Assembly: GCA_038257155.1 (NCBI GenBank)
Contig: JBBSJP010000026.1
Coordinates: 1-55,287, forward strand
DNA: 55,287 nt
Reading direction: 5' to 3'
Origin: JANJTY01 sp038257155
GTDB lineage: Bacteria; Pseudomonadota; Gammaproteobacteria; Xanthomonadales; Xanthomonadaceae
A program made the position numbers and the translations under genes. Under the pieces are notes generated by a model, which worked only from the letters and a program-made list of their open reading frames with translations, did not search any database and was not told the DNA's origin. This document shows positions 30,320 through 39,341 of this stretch, in pieces (within the stretch, counting starts at the first letter, position 1; every line of letters begins with the position of its first letter).

Positions 30320-30822
30320 TGTTTCCTGGAAAGCAGTCGGGCGAAAGACTTGCGTGCATGTGGCCGCTGGCCATGCCGGGTTCGATGGCGCTGCGACCAG
30401 CACTTTCGGGAAAGGTGCAGACGGAGCGCGAGCGGCAGCCTCGACCCAATGCGGTCGTAGCAGCCGAGCTTCTTCGTTCTCCCCGTGGGAGAAGGTGCCC
30501 GCAGGGCGGATGAGGGTCAGAACTCGCGGAGTGCGTCGCCAAGAGCCGAACTCTCCCCAACCCCTCTCCCTGGGGGAGAGGGGCTCAAGCACGTGCAATG
30601 TCGCATCCTGGCCAAAAGAAGACCTAAGGCGGTGAAGTCACGCAGTGAGCGTGGCGTGACAAGTATCGCTAGCGAAAAGGAAGAGAAGTGGGATCGAACA
30701 AACTGCCATAGTTTCCTGAGGGCCCAATTTGGCGAATACGCATCCAGCGATTCCCCGGGCCGTCATCGCCATCCCAAGGGCTGTCCGCCGCCAGCCGGCG
30801 AAGCCGGCTGGGCGTCCTACCG
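30320..30822. repeat. Gene-free region with a CCCCTCTCCC-type palindrome
   Basis: The stretch holds a palindrome around 30553-30590 (AACCCCTCTCCCTGGGGGAGAGGG), a family that recurs at 37908-38072. The rest, including a stretch of lower GC near 30650-30740 (CGAAAAGGAAGAGAAGTGGG), shows no supported gene. Confidence 0.5.
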
Positions 30823-33561
30823 CTAACTGCCCCGCAAGCTCTCCGCCGGATCGAGCTTGAGCGCCTGCAACGCTGGTGCGACGGTGGCGAGAACCGCGGC
30901 GCCGATGATCAGCAGCACCACGGCGATAAAGGTAAGCGGGTCGAAGACCGGCACGCTGAACAGCAGGGAGTCCAGCGCGCGGCCGAGTGCGAGGGCGGCC
31001 AGCAGTCCCAGTGCGGCGCCGGCGGCGAGCAGGTGCGAGACGCTGCGACCGATCAGCCAGAGCATCTGCGAAGGCGGGGCGCCGAGCGCCATGCGCAGGC
31101 CATACTCGCGACGACGCTGTTGCACCGTGAAGGCGAGCACGCCGAATACGCCGATCATCGCCAGCACCAGGACCAGGGCGGCAAAGCCGCCGACCAGCAC
31201 GGCACGGAAGCGGTGGCGCGCCGTGGCATTGTTGGCGATCTGCTCCAGCGTGCTGACCTCGCGCAGGCTGACCAGCTGCTCGGTATCGATGCGACGTACC
31301 GCGTCGAACACCTGTGGCGCCAGTCGCTCGGCCTGGCCGGCCTGCGGCCGCACCAGCAGGAAAATGTCGCCAATCGGGTTCTGCCTGAGCGGCACGTAAA
31401 GCTGGACGAATTCCTCCACTTCGTCGGGTCGTGCCTTGACCTGGGCGGCAACGCCGATGACCTCGCGCAGTACCTGCGGCGCATCGGGCGCAGAGGAGGT
31501 CTGCACGGCAACACGGCGGCCGATCGCGCTGTTGAGATCGATGCTTGATCCGCCCGTCGCGGCAGACCCGCTCAGCAGGTGCTGGCGCGCAAAGGCCTCG
31601 CTGACCACGGCGACCTGCGGCGCATCGGCGTCGTCGTGGGCATCGAAACCGCGACCGGCGAGGATTGGCACTTCGACGGTGTCGAAGTAGCCCTCGCTGA
31701 CGATCTGGTAGTCGCTGCTCGGGCGCGAGGACGGATCCGCCGCCGGCGCCCCTTCCGGACTGACGAAGGCATCGCCGAAGCTGGACGCACCCATCGGCAG
31801 GGTGGTTGCCCAGGCCGCCTGGCTTACGCCCGGCACCTCGCGCACTTCGCGGCCGACCTCATCATAGAAGCGCAGGATGTCGGCCGGTGTCGGATAGCGG
31901 CTGCCCAGTGGGTCGACCATCAGGGTCAGGACATTGCTGGCACCATAGCCGCGCTCGACGCCGTCCAGCGCCACGACGGAGCGCAGCAACAGGCCACCGG
32001 CAAACAGCAGCGCCACCGCAATGGCAACCTGGCCGATGACCAGGGCGCCACGCAGCCGACCACCGCCAGCGACCAGGCCACGGCCATCGCTGCCGATTGC
32101 CTGCCCCGGCGCCGCTTGGCTGGCCTGCAAGGCTGGTGCGATGCCGAACAGCAGGCCAGTGAGCAGGGCGGCGAACAGACAGAAGCCGGCCAGGCGCAGG
32201 TCCACCTGCAGCTCGACGGCCTCCGGCAACAGCCCCGGCGGCAGCAGAGACGGCGCCACGCCAAGGATGGCCGCGCCGAGCAGCAGGCCCAGCGCGCCGC
32301 CGAACATCGCCAACAGCAGGCTTTCGGTCAACAGTTGGCGAACCATGCGACCGCGCGACGCGCCCAGGGCGGCGCGGATCGCCAGTTCGCGGGCACGCGC
32401 GCTGGCGCGTGTCAGCAGCAGGTTGGCGATGTTCGCGCAGCAGACCAGCAGCACCAGGCCCACCACCGCCAGAAACAGCATCGAGGTACGCCGCAGGTCG
32501 GTTCCGACGAGTTGCGAATGCAACGGATCGAGGCGAACGCCACGTCCGCTGTTGCTGTCCGGAAACTGTTGCGCGAGGCGCGCCGCCACGGCGTCCAGGT
32601 CGGCGCGGGCCGCATCGAAACCCACGCCCGGCTTGAGCAGGGCGACCACGTTGAGAAAGTAGGCGCTGCGCGCGCGCGGAGGGAGATCGGTGAGCGATGC
32701 CATCGCCCACAGGTCGCTGCTGCCGATCAGCGTTGCCGCCTGCGGCATCACGCCGACCACGGTGTACGGCTGGCCATCCAGGCTCAGACTGCGTCCGACG
32801 ATCTGCGGGTCGGCAGCGAAGCGATCACGCCAGAAAGCTTCGCTGAGCACGACGACATCGAGATTGCTGCGGTCGTCTTCGGCGCTGAAGTTGCGGCCCT
32901 GCAAGGCCGTCAGCCCCAGCGCATCGAACACGCCGGCGGTGACCCATTGCCTGGCGACGTTCTCGCCGCGGCCTTCGGGGGTGGTCATCACCATGCTGGC
33001 GACGTTCGGCTGGTAGCCGCCGATGGCTTCGAGGCTGCTGCTTTGCTCGGCCCAGTCAAGCATGTTGACTGGCGAGACAGTGCTGCGTGGCGTGACGTCG
33101 GTACTTTCGGAAACGAACAGCACGCGTTCGGGATCCGGCAAGGGCAGTGGCCGCAGGACAGTCGCATCCACCAGGGCGAAGATCGCCGCGTTGGCACCGA
33201 TGCCAAGCGCAAGGGTGAGGATCGCAACCAGCGCAAAGCCCGGTTGCCGGCGCAACGCATAGAGTGCATAGCGCAGGTCGTGCCGGATGTCCCGCCACCA
33301 GGCGCGCGGCGCGGGTGGCGGATCAGGCGGCTGCGGCTGACGGGCCTGGCGCAGGCCTTGCAGGCGTTCGGGCAGTTCCACCGACTCGGCTTCCTGCCTC
33401 GCCTGATGCTCGGCTTCGCTGGCACTCAGTCCCTCGGCACGCAGTTCGTCGAAGCGCGCATCGAGGTGTTGCGACAGCTCTTCGACCACTTCAGCCAGGC
33501 GTTCCGGGCGCAGGTCGAGGCCGCCGAGCCGGGCACGCAACGCGGTTTTCCAGTCAGGCAT
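30823..33561 (-). CDS. ADOP-family ABC transporter permease
   Basis: 912 residues. An N-terminal helical domain (about 1-80; 'ERLAEVVEELSQHLDARFDE') typical of acidobacterial duplicated orphan permeases is followed by two MacB_PCD/FtsX permease halves, each with a large periplasmic part and paired membrane helices ('FALVAILTLALGIGANAAIF', 'LLLAMFGGALGLLLGAAIL'). Such permeases have no fixed ATPase partner nearby. It overlaps the PadR regulator gene by 8 nt, the usual arrangement for this family, so PadR probably controls it. Transport substrate unknown. Confidence 0.93.
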   Translation of the reverse strand: MPDWKTALRARLGGLDLRPERLAEVVEELSQHLDARFDELRAEGLSASEAEHQARQEAESVELPERLQGLRQARQPQPPDPPPAPRAWWRDIRHDLRYALYALRRQPGFALVAILTLALGIGANAAIFALVDATVLRPLPLPDPERVLFVSESTDVTPRSTVSPVNMLDWAEQSSSLEAIGGYQPNVASMVMTTPEGRGENVARQWVTAGVFDALGLTALQGRNFSAEDDRSNLDVVVLSEAFWRDRFAADPQIVGRSLSLDGQPYTVVGVMPQAATLIGSSDLWAMASLTDLPPRARSAYFLNVVALLKPGVGFDAARADLDAVAARLAQQFPDSNSGRGVRLDPLHSQLVGTDLRRTSMLFLAVVGLVLLVCCANIANLLLTRASARARELAIRAALGASRGRMVRQLLTESLLLAMFGGALGLLLGAAILGVAPSLLPPGLLPEAVELQVDLRLAGFCLFAALLTGLLFGIAPALQASQAAPGQAIGSDGRGLVAGGGRLRGALVIGQVAIAVALLFAGGLLLRSVVALDGVERGYGASNVLTLMVDPLGSRYPTPADILRFYDEVGREVREVPGVSQAAWATTLPMGASSFGDAFVSPEGAPAADPSSRPSSDYQIVSEGYFDTVEVPILAGRGFDAHDDADAPQVAVVSEAFARQHLLSGSAATGGSSIDLNSAIGRRVAVQTSSAPDAPQVLREVIGVAAQVKARPDEVEEFVQLYVPLRQNPIGDIFLLVRPQAGQAERLAPQVFDAVRRIDTEQLVSLREVSTLEQIANNATARHRFRAVLVGGFAALVLVLAMIGVFGVLAFTVQQRRREYGLRMALGAPPSQMLWLIGRSVSHLLAAGAALGLLAALALGRALDSLLFSVPVFDPLTFIAVVLLIIGAAVLATVAPALQALKLDPAESLRGS

Positions 33562-33907
33562 TTTGCTCTCCGGTGATCAGCGCCATGGCTTCGACGAAGT
33601 TGCGCCAGGTTTCCCGTTGCCGCGCCAGGACGCGCGCGCCGAGCGCGGTCAGGGTGTAGAAACGCCGCCTGCGCTCCCCCGGCTTCTCGACCCAGCGCCC
33701 TTCCAGCCAGCCGCGCTCTTCCAGCCGATACAGCAGCGGATACAGCGAGGCGATGTGGAACGCGAGTCGGCCGCCCGAGCGCGACTCGATCAGTTTGCTG
33801 ATCTCGTAGCCATGCCGGGCGCGGCCCTCGACGATCGAAAGGATGATCAGCTCGGCCGAGCCCTTCTTCATCTCCCGGTCGAGCGGACGGGTATCGATAT
33901 CAGTCAT
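33554..33907 (-). CDS. PadR-family transcriptional regulator
   Basis: 117 residues with the PadR winged-helix: 'AELIILSIVEGRARHGYEISKLI', 'ASLYPLLYRLEERGWLEGRW' and 'RRRRFYTLTALGARVLARQR'. It precedes the ADOP permease with an 8-nt overlap and is likely its repressor. Start at 33907 fits the family; an ATG at 33943 would add 12 residues. The palindrome at 33909-33926 sits directly before the start codon and may be its own operator. Confidence 0.92.
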   Translation of the reverse strand: MTDIDTRPLDREMKKGSAELIILSIVEGRARHGYEISKLIESRSGGRLAFHIASLYPLLYRLEERGWLEGRWVEKPGERRRRFYTLTALGARVLARQRETWRNFVEAMALITGEQNA

Positions 33908-33908
33908 A

Positions 33909-33926
33909 GCCACATATGTTAGTGGC
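33909..33926. promoter_or_regulatory. Possible PadR operator
   Basis: GCCAC and GTGGC arms flank an ATATGTTA centre, with ACATATGT inside being a perfect 8-bp palindrome. PadR proteins bind ATGT/ACAT-type dyads near their own promoters. The location just before the PadR start codon supports autoregulation. Confidence 0.45.
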
Positions 33927-34015
33927 AAATGTCTGGCGGCCATGTGCCGCAGGTCATGGTGGGCATCGCAGAGATCCTTATGCCGCAGCAGCGCCCGCCC
34001 TGCTCCTGCAGGCTT

Positions 34016-34183
34016 CTAGCAGCCTGTCGGACTTAGGTCGGCCCGGGCTGCAAATCCGCCTGCGCGGTCCACTATCCGCCGATTCTTGGCCCGTAGCGCG
34101 GCTACGCGCCTGCAAATCGTCGAAAATCTGTCCTTACGCAGTCAGATTTTCGCCTCAACCACCTAAGTCCGACAGGCTGCTAG
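34016..34183. mobile_element. MITE-like element with 23-bp perfect terminal inverted repeats
   Basis: The ends 34016-34038 (starting CTAGCAGCCTGTCGGACTTA) and 34161-34183 are exact inverse copies, so the unit is 168 bp. It contains no gene. An inner hairpin pairs CGAAAATCTG (about 34121-34130) with CAGATTTTCG. No target-site duplication is obvious. Its right end supplies the stop codon of the ParA gene at 34180-34182. Confidence 0.8.
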
Positions 34184-34809
34184 GCCTTCCTGACCCACTT
34201 CAGCAGCGACTGCCAGTCTTCCTGGTGCTCGCGTACCTTTTCCGAGTGGTAATCGAACAGGCTCTTGCCAAGGCCAGCCAGCAGCACGTAGGCCTGCGAG
34301 TCGCGGATCTGGCCGACCACCGGATACGGCCATTGGCGCAGCAGGTCGAGAGCCTGCTGCGAAGCCGTGGTCCAGGGCTTGAGGCGATTCGCGACCAGGC
34401 CCACCGGCAGCTTGCCTTTGCGAATGCGCGGATGTGCGGCAAGACTGTCGAGGAATGGCACGGTGGCCTCCAGGTCGATCACCGAAGGCTGTACCGGCAC
34501 CAGCACGGCGTCGGCGGCGTCGAGAAAGGATTCGAGTTCCTCGCGGAACCAGCCGGCCGGCACATCGATCACCACGCGCTCGGTATCAGCAGGCACCAGT
34601 TTGAGCCAGTTCCGACGGCTGCACTCGATCGGCAACACGGCGCTGTCCAGCTCGACGCGCTTCTGGCACCAGTGGGCTGAGGAGCGCTGCCGGTCGCAGT
34701 CGACCAGCGCGGTGTTCTTGCCTTCCAGCGCGAAATGCGCGGCAAGGTTGGTCGCGAGCGTGGTCTTGCCGGCGCCGCCCTTCGAACTGGCCACCAGGAT
34801 GGTCCGCAT
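34180..34809 (-). CDS. Orphan ParA/MinD-like ATPase
   Basis: 209 residues. The deviant Walker A is 'KGGAGKTTLATNLAAHFAL' (about 10-18), with the ParA 'LVDCDRQRSS' and 'VVIDVPAGWF' Walker A' and B parts. No ParB or MinE neighbour is present, so it is probably a stand-alone partitioning or localising ATPase. The stop codon TAG (34182-34180) lies in the MITE end, so the last residues or the stop itself may have been altered by the insertion; the length is close to that of short orphan ParA proteins. Confidence 0.85.
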   Translation of the reverse strand: MRTILVASSKGGAGKTTLATNLAAHFALEGKNTALVDCDRQRSSAHWCQKRVELDSAVLPIECSRRNWLKLVPADTERVVIDVPAGWFREELESFLDAADAVLVPVQPSVIDLEATVPFLDSLAAHPRIRKGKLPVGLVANRLKPWTTASQQALDLLRQWPYPVVGQIRDSQAYVLLAGLGKSLFDYHSEKVREHQEDWQSLLKWVRKA

Positions 34810-34868
34810 TGCGTGCTCCCGTATCAGGCTGCTGGCAATCTACACCGGTCGCCTGCCCTGTCTCCAGC

Positions 34869-35094
34869 TCAGGCGGCTAGAAAATCCTCAATCGACACGC
34901 CAGCCCGTCGAAGAATGGCACGCAGCGTTCCTTCCGGAAGGTCGCCGGGATGATTGGGCAGCGTGGTGTAGCGGCGCGTGGTTTGATTGAACCAGATTTC
35001 GAGACTGCCGGCGGCTTGGCGATCAAACCGCAAAACCCAGGCACTTCAGTTTGCGAGCTACGTCCCGGTAACGGTGCCCGCTGAGGCGTCCCAT
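34869..35094 (-). pseudogene. hicA: hicA toxin remnant, frameshifted and lacking its catalytic His
   Basis: From ATG 35094 the frame reads MGRLSGHRYRDVARKLKCL then hits a stop at 35025-35023. Removing one base near 35026-35031 restores a full HicA-like chain of about 74 residues ending 'TLRAILRRAGVSIEDFLAA'. The usual GSHEIW reads GSLEIW (CTC for CAC), so the catalytic His is also gone. Typical HicA is an mRNA interferase of 60-80 residues. It starts 2 nt after the hicB stop. Confidence 0.8.
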
Positions 35095-35096
35095 GC

Positions 35097-35330
35097 TTAG
35101 CCGCCGATCACCAACGGGTAGTCAAAGGCTTCGCGAACGGACTCCAGTCCGCTCAAGTCGTCGCTGCGCTCGGCGTGCGCTTCCAGAAGCTTTCGCGCTA
35201 CGTCACGAGCGACTTCCAGCGTTTCTGTCAGGGTTCTGCCCTGTGCGACCAGTCCGGGCAAGCTGTCACTCGTAGCGAGAAACACGCCCTCCGGCAATCG
35301 TTCAACGTGCAAGGTGACGATGCGCTCCAT
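35097..35330 (-). CDS. hicB: HicB-family antitoxin
   Basis: 77 residues. 'LEVHRLPEG'-like beta strand and 'DSLPGLVAQGRTLTETLEVARD' match the HicB partial RNase H fold, with no C-terminal DNA-binding domain. It normally neutralises HicA. It sits directly before the broken hicA. The frame is intact, so the antitoxin may persist alone after toxin loss, or act elsewhere. Confidence 0.85.
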   Translation of the reverse strand: MERIVTLHVERLPEGVFLATSDSLPGLVAQGRTLTETLEVARDVARKLLEAHAERSDDLSGLESVREAFDYPLVIGG

Positions 35331-35413
35331 CTTGGCACTCTCTCAGGCGGCAGCTTTCCAATCTACACCGGTAGCGCAACGGGTGCAGCCTCGGGCGTGC
35401 GCCGTGGGGGATA

Positions 35414-37243
35414 ATGCCAACCCCTCCACAGCGCAAGGTCCGCGTCCTGAAGCCTGAGCCCACAAACGCCCTCGATCAGCTGCAGCGTGTATTCGGCTAC
35501 CCGGAATTCCGCGGCCAACAGGCCGAGGTAGTGCAGCACGTGAGCGACGGTGGCGATGCCTTGGTGCTGATGCCCACGGGTGGTGGCAAGTCCTTGTGCT
35601 ACCAGCTTCCGGCCCTGTTGCGGTCGGGCACCGGCATCATCATCTCGCCGCTGATCGCGCTGATGCAGGATCAGGTCGAAGCGCTGCGCCAGCTCGGTGT
35701 GCGTGCAGCCTTCCTGAACTCCAGCCTCGATGCCGGCGACGCGTCTGAGGTTGAGCGGCAGCTGGTGCAGGGCGAACTCGACCTGCTTTACGTGGCACCG
35801 GAGCGACTGCTGACACCACGATTTCTTGGGCTGCTCGAGCGCGCCAGCATCGCGCTGTTCGCGATCGACGAAGCGCACTGCGTATCGCAATGGGGCCATG
35901 ATTTCCGTCCCGAGTACCGCGAACTGAGCCTGCTGCACGAACGCTGGCCGCAGATTCCGCGTATCGCGCTGACTGCCACCGCCGATCCCCCGACCCGCCG
36001 CGAGATCGTCGAACGCCTGCAGCTGCAGGACGCGCGTTGTTTCCTGTCCAGTTTCGACCGGCCCAATATCCGCTACCAGGTCGCGCCCAAGCAGGACGCG
36101 CGGCGCCAGCTGCTGGATTTCCTGCAGGGACGCCGCGGCCAGTCTGGCATCGTCTACTGCCTGTCGCGTCGCAAGGTGGAGGACACCGCCGACTACCTCG
36201 TCAGCAAGGGCATCAGTGCGCTGCCGTATCACGCCGGCCTGGACAGTGGCGTGCGCGCCGCCAACCAACGCCGCTTTCTGCGCGAGGACGGCATCGTGAT
36301 GGTCGCCACGATCGCCTTCGGCATGGGTATCGACAAACCCGACGTGCGCTTCGTAGCGCATCTCGACCTGCCCAAATCGCTGGAGGGGTACTACCAGGAA
36401 ACCGGCCGCGCAGGGCGAGATGGCGCAGCGGCGGAGGCCTGGATGGCCTATGGCCTGGGCGATGTGGTGACCTTGGCCCAGATGATCGCGAAGGGCGAGG
36501 CCAGCGAAGAGCGCAAGCGCCTGGAGCGGCGCAAGCTCGACGCCCTGCTCGGGTATGCAGAGAGCCTGCGCTGCCGTCGCCAGGTACTCCTGGAAACCTT
36601 CGGCGAGGCCTACCCGCAGGCCTGCGGAAACTGCGACAACTGTCTCTGGCCGACGCAAGGTTGGGACGCGACGGAGGCCGCGCGACTGGCCTTGTCCTGC
36701 GTCTACCGCTGTGGGCAGCGTTTCGGCGTCGGGCACCTGATCGATGTGTTGCGCGGCGCCGACAGCGACGCGGTGCGACGCTGGGGTCACCAGAGTATCT
36801 CCACCTATGGCCTGGGCAAGGACTTCGACCTGCAGCGCTGGCGCAGCGTGTTCCGTCAGCTGATCGCTGGCGGCTATCTCGACGTCGATATCGAAGGCTT
36901 CGGGAGCCTGCGCCTGACCGACGCCGCGCGACCGCTGCTGCGCGGCGAGCAACAGCTCACCCTGCGCCTTGATGCGCCGCGCAAAGGTCGCCGCGAGAGT
37001 CCACGCGAGCGTCCCGCGTTCAGCGGTGATGCTGACGAGCAGGCCCGTTTCGAGCGCTTGCGCACACTGCGTGCGCGCCTGGCCAAGGAGCAGGGCGTGC
37101 CGGCCTACGTGATCTTCCACGACGCTACCCTGATGGCGATCGCCGGTGCCGCGCCGGATTCGCTCGACGAACTCGGCGCCATCTCCGGCGTCGGTGCACG
37201 CAAGCTGGAACGCTACGGCGCCGCGGTCCTCGAAGCCCTGTAG
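35414..37243 (+). CDS. recQ: ATP-dependent DNA helicase RecQ
   Basis: 609 residues. Walker A 'LMPTGGGKSLCYQLPAL' (about 55-62), DEAH box 'AIDEAHCVSQWGHDFR', motif VI 'YYQETGRAGRDG', RQC zinc site 'ACGNCDNC' and a C-terminal HRDC domain (about 535-605; 'VPAYVIFHDATLMAIA'). It unwinds recombination intermediates 3'-5'. Length is normal. The stop TAG (37241-37243) is the first part of an intergenic palindrome. The start at 35414 is preceded by GGGGGA. Confidence 0.97.
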   Translation: MPTPPQRKVRVLKPEPTNALDQLQRVFGYPEFRGQQAEVVQHVSDGGDALVLMPTGGGKSLCYQLPALLRSGTGIIISPLIALMQDQVEALRQLGVRAAFLNSSLDAGDASEVERQLVQGELDLLYVAPERLLTPRFLGLLERASIALFAIDEAHCVSQWGHDFRPEYRELSLLHERWPQIPRIALTATADPPTRREIVERLQLQDARCFLSSFDRPNIRYQVAPKQDARRQLLDFLQGRRGQSGIVYCLSRRKVEDTADYLVSKGISALPYHAGLDSGVRAANQRRFLREDGIVMVATIAFGMGIDKPDVRFVAHLDLPKSLEGYYQETGRAGRDGAAAEAWMAYGLGDVVTLAQMIAKGEASEERKRLERRKLDALLGYAESLRCRRQVLLETFGEAYPQACGNCDNCLWPTQGWDATEAARLALSCVYRCGQRFGVGHLIDVLRGADSDAVRRWGHQSISTYGLGKDFDLQRWRSVFRQLIAGGYLDVDIEGFGSLRLTDAARPLLRGEQQLTLRLDAPRKGRRESPRERPAFSGDADEQARFERLRTLRARLAKEQGVPAYVIFHDATLMAIAGAAPDSLDELGAISGVGARKLERYGAAVLEAL

Positions 37244-37266
37244 GGTGGGCCGAGGCCCACCCTACG
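37241..37266. repeat. TAGGGTGGGCC palindrome overlapping the recQ stop
   Basis: TAGGGTGGGCC and GGCCCACCCTA face each other over a 2-nt loop; the first TAG is the recQ stop codon. Related copies are at 52675-52742 and 55038-55062. It may serve as an mRNA end structure. Confidence 0.75.
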
Positions 37267-37299
37267 CAAAGCGTCGCGGGCGACCGGTATCATGCCGCC

Positions 37300-37848
37300 A
37301 TGAACATCCGACCCTATCTCGACAAGCACCCCATCCTCGGCGCGCGCGCCTATGTTGATCCGGCCGCCTGCCTGATCGGCGACGTCGAACTCGGCGAGGA
37401 CGCCTCGCTGTGGCCGGGTGTGGTGGTGCGCGGCGACGTCAACTTCATCCGCATTGGCGCGCGCACCAATGTGCAGGATGGCAGCATCGTGCACGTCACC
37501 CACGAAGGACCGTATACGCGGCCAGGCGGATTTCCGACCGTGATCGGAAGCGATGTCACCATCGGGCACGGCGCCATCATCCACGCCTGCACCATCGAGG
37601 ATGCCTGCCTGATCGGCATGGGCGCCACCGTGCTGGACGGCGTCACGGTGCGCAAGCACGGCTTCGTGGGTGCCGGCGCGGTGGTCTCGCCCGGCAAGGT
37701 AGTGGGCGAGGGCGAGCTGTGGCTCGGCAATCCGGCGCGCCCGGCGCGCAAGCTGGGCGATGCGGAAATCGAGGCGCTCTATTACAGCGCCAAGCACTAC
37801 GTGAAGCTCAAGGACCGTTACCTGTCGATGGCTGCGTCTTCTAAATGA
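37300..37848 (+). CDS. Gamma-carbonic anhydrase family protein (YrdA-like)
   Basis: 182 residues with left-handed beta-helix hexapeptide repeats ('GDVELGEDASLWPGVVVRGD'). The metal-binding histidines are in 'IVHVTHEG' and 'TIGHGAIIHAC'. Members bind zinc or iron as trimers; many YrdA-type proteins show little carbonic anhydrase activity, so the exact function is open. It is a single gene after recQ. Confidence 0.92.
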   Translation: MNIRPYLDKHPILGARAYVDPAACLIGDVELGEDASLWPGVVVRGDVNFIRIGARTNVQDGSIVHVTHEGPYTRPGGFPTVIGSDVTIGHGAIIHACTIEDACLIGMGATVLDGVTVRKHGFVGAGAVVSPGKVVGEGELWLGNPARPARKLGDAEIEALYYSAKHYVKLKDRYLSMAASSK

Positions 37849-37907
37849 TCTGCGCTGGCCGCGTTGCCATGCGGATGGCGTGGCCTGCGTCGACGTTCGT
37901 GACAGAG

Positions 37908-38072
37908 CCCCTCTCCCATCGGGAGAGGGGTGGGGGTGAGGGGTGGGTTTCGACAGAAGCTCAATTGGGCGACCGGTCGCCACCAACCTGCACCCGGAAT
38001 TTCGGCTCGACACGGAAGTCTCGGCTCGATTCGCCCCTCACCCCTACCCCTCTCCCGATGGGAGAGGGGTGT
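37908..38072. repeat. Inverted pair of CCCCTCTCCC repeats
   Basis: GAGCCCCTCTCCCATCGGGA (from 37908) with its trailing GGTGAGGGG, and the inverse near 38035-38072, face each other across about 90 nt. Each arm also contains its own hairpin. A single relative is at 30553-30590. The full gap 37849-38226 contains no supported gene. Confidence 0.7.
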
Positions 38073-38226
38073 GAACAGTGACCGAAGGCGGCCAGCGCCG
38101 CTACGCAGTAGACCGTTGCGATGAGTCTCATGCCAGCCCGACAGGTCACATTCCCTGCAGCGCGACCTCCCGCACGGCAGCTTGCCGCCCAGACCGCTAT
38201 CCTGCGGGTTCACTCTGGAGGCTTGC

Positions 38227-39330
38227 ATGCCAGAAGCGCCGATCAGCGTCACCGAGGCCGCCAAGCGCGATGCGCTGCGTCCGGGCAGTCTGGGCAGCCT
38301 GCCGCAGCGTACCTATCGGCTGCGTGTGCTGGGCATGGGTCTGGCCTTCCTGCCGCTGGCAGCGGTGTCCTGGGAGCTGCAAGCGCACTGGCTGGTGTGG
38401 CTGTGGCTGGTGTTCAGCGGCCTGCTGTGGCCGCATCTGGCCTACCTTCTTGCGGTTCGTCACCGCGATCCCTTTCATGCCGAGCTGCGCAATTTCGTCA
38501 TCGATTCGGCCATGGCAGGTAGCTGGGTGCCGCTGATGCACTTCAATGTGCTGCCATCGGCTGTGCTGCTTACCGTGGTAAGCGCCGACAAGGTGCACTC
38601 CGGGGTGCGCGGCCTGTGGCTGCGCTCACTGCCCGGCATGCTGCTCGCGATGCTCGGCGTCAGCCTGCTGACCGGCTTTGCGCTGCAGCCCTACACCAGC
38701 ATGACCGTGCTGCTGGCGAGCCTGCCGATCCTGGTCATCCACACCTTGGCCGTCAGCATGAGCAGCTACCGACTGGTGCGCCGCGTGCAACGCCAGAACC
38801 TGCAGCTCGATGAACTCAGCCGCGTCGATGCCCTTACCGGCCTGCAAAGCCGTCGGCACTGGGAAGCGCAGGCCGAGGCACTGCTGCAGCGGCATCGAAG
38901 TGACGCCAGTGACGCTACCCTGCTGCTGATCGACATCGACCACTTCAAGGCGATCAACGATCGCTACGGTCACGCAGTCGGCGACGATGTGCTGCGTGGT
39001 ATCGCCGAGCTGACCCGGCGCAGCCTTCCCGCCGAGGCGCACGCCGGTCGCTTGGGCGGCGACGAGTTCGTGGCGGTTTTGCCGACTGACCTGGCCAGCG
39101 CCGCGGCATCTGCCGAGCGCTTGCGTGCAGCAGTCGAAAAGTTGGACTTCCACCGCTATCCCGGACTGCACTGCTCGATCAGCATCGGTCTGGCTTCCGC
39201 GCCGGATGGTGAACTGGAGCTGCGCGAATGGATCGAAGCCGCCGATCGCGCCCTGTACCGTGCCAAGCACGCCGGACGCAATCGCATGGCGGGCCTGGAA
39301 TCATTGCCGGACATCACGCCGCAGCGCTGA
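38227..39330 (+). CDS. Diguanylate cyclase with MASE2 membrane sensor
   Basis: 367 residues. A MASE2 domain with several helices ('WPHLAYLLAVRH', 'HAELRNFVIDSAMAGSW') precedes a GGDEF domain (about 200-360) with intact 'GGDEF' and 'LLLIDIDHFKAINDRYGH'. It should make cyclic di-GMP at the membrane. The inhibitory RxxD I-site is absent (PAEA at those positions), so product inhibition is unlikely. The start at 38227 is supported by GGAGG seven bases upstream. Confidence 0.93.
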   Translation: MPEAPISVTEAAKRDALRPGSLGSLPQRTYRLRVLGMGLAFLPLAAVSWELQAHWLVWLWLVFSGLLWPHLAYLLAVRHRDPFHAELRNFVIDSAMAGSWVPLMHFNVLPSAVLLTVVSADKVHSGVRGLWLRSLPGMLLAMLGVSLLTGFALQPYTSMTVLLASLPILVIHTLAVSMSSYRLVRRVQRQNLQLDELSRVDALTGLQSRRHWEAQAEALLQRHRSDASDATLLLIDIDHFKAINDRYGHAVGDDVLRGIAELTRRSLPAEAHAGRLGGDEFVAVLPTDLASAAASAERLRAAVEKLDFHRYPGLHCSISIGLASAPDGELELREWIEAADRALYRAKHAGRNRMAGLESLPDITPQR

Positions 39331-39341
39331 GGCTGCTGTAG

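Noticed and set aside
31579..33576. 665-aa plus-strand frame opposite the ADOP permease
   Set aside because: Low-complexity Gln/Ala/Arg translation typical of antisense shadows.
34869..35094. Two separate small genes in place of hicA
   Set aside because: The two frames join into one HicA-like chain after removal of a single base.
35363..37120. 585-aa minus-strand frame opposite recQ
   Set aside because: Antisense to a complete RecQ gene.
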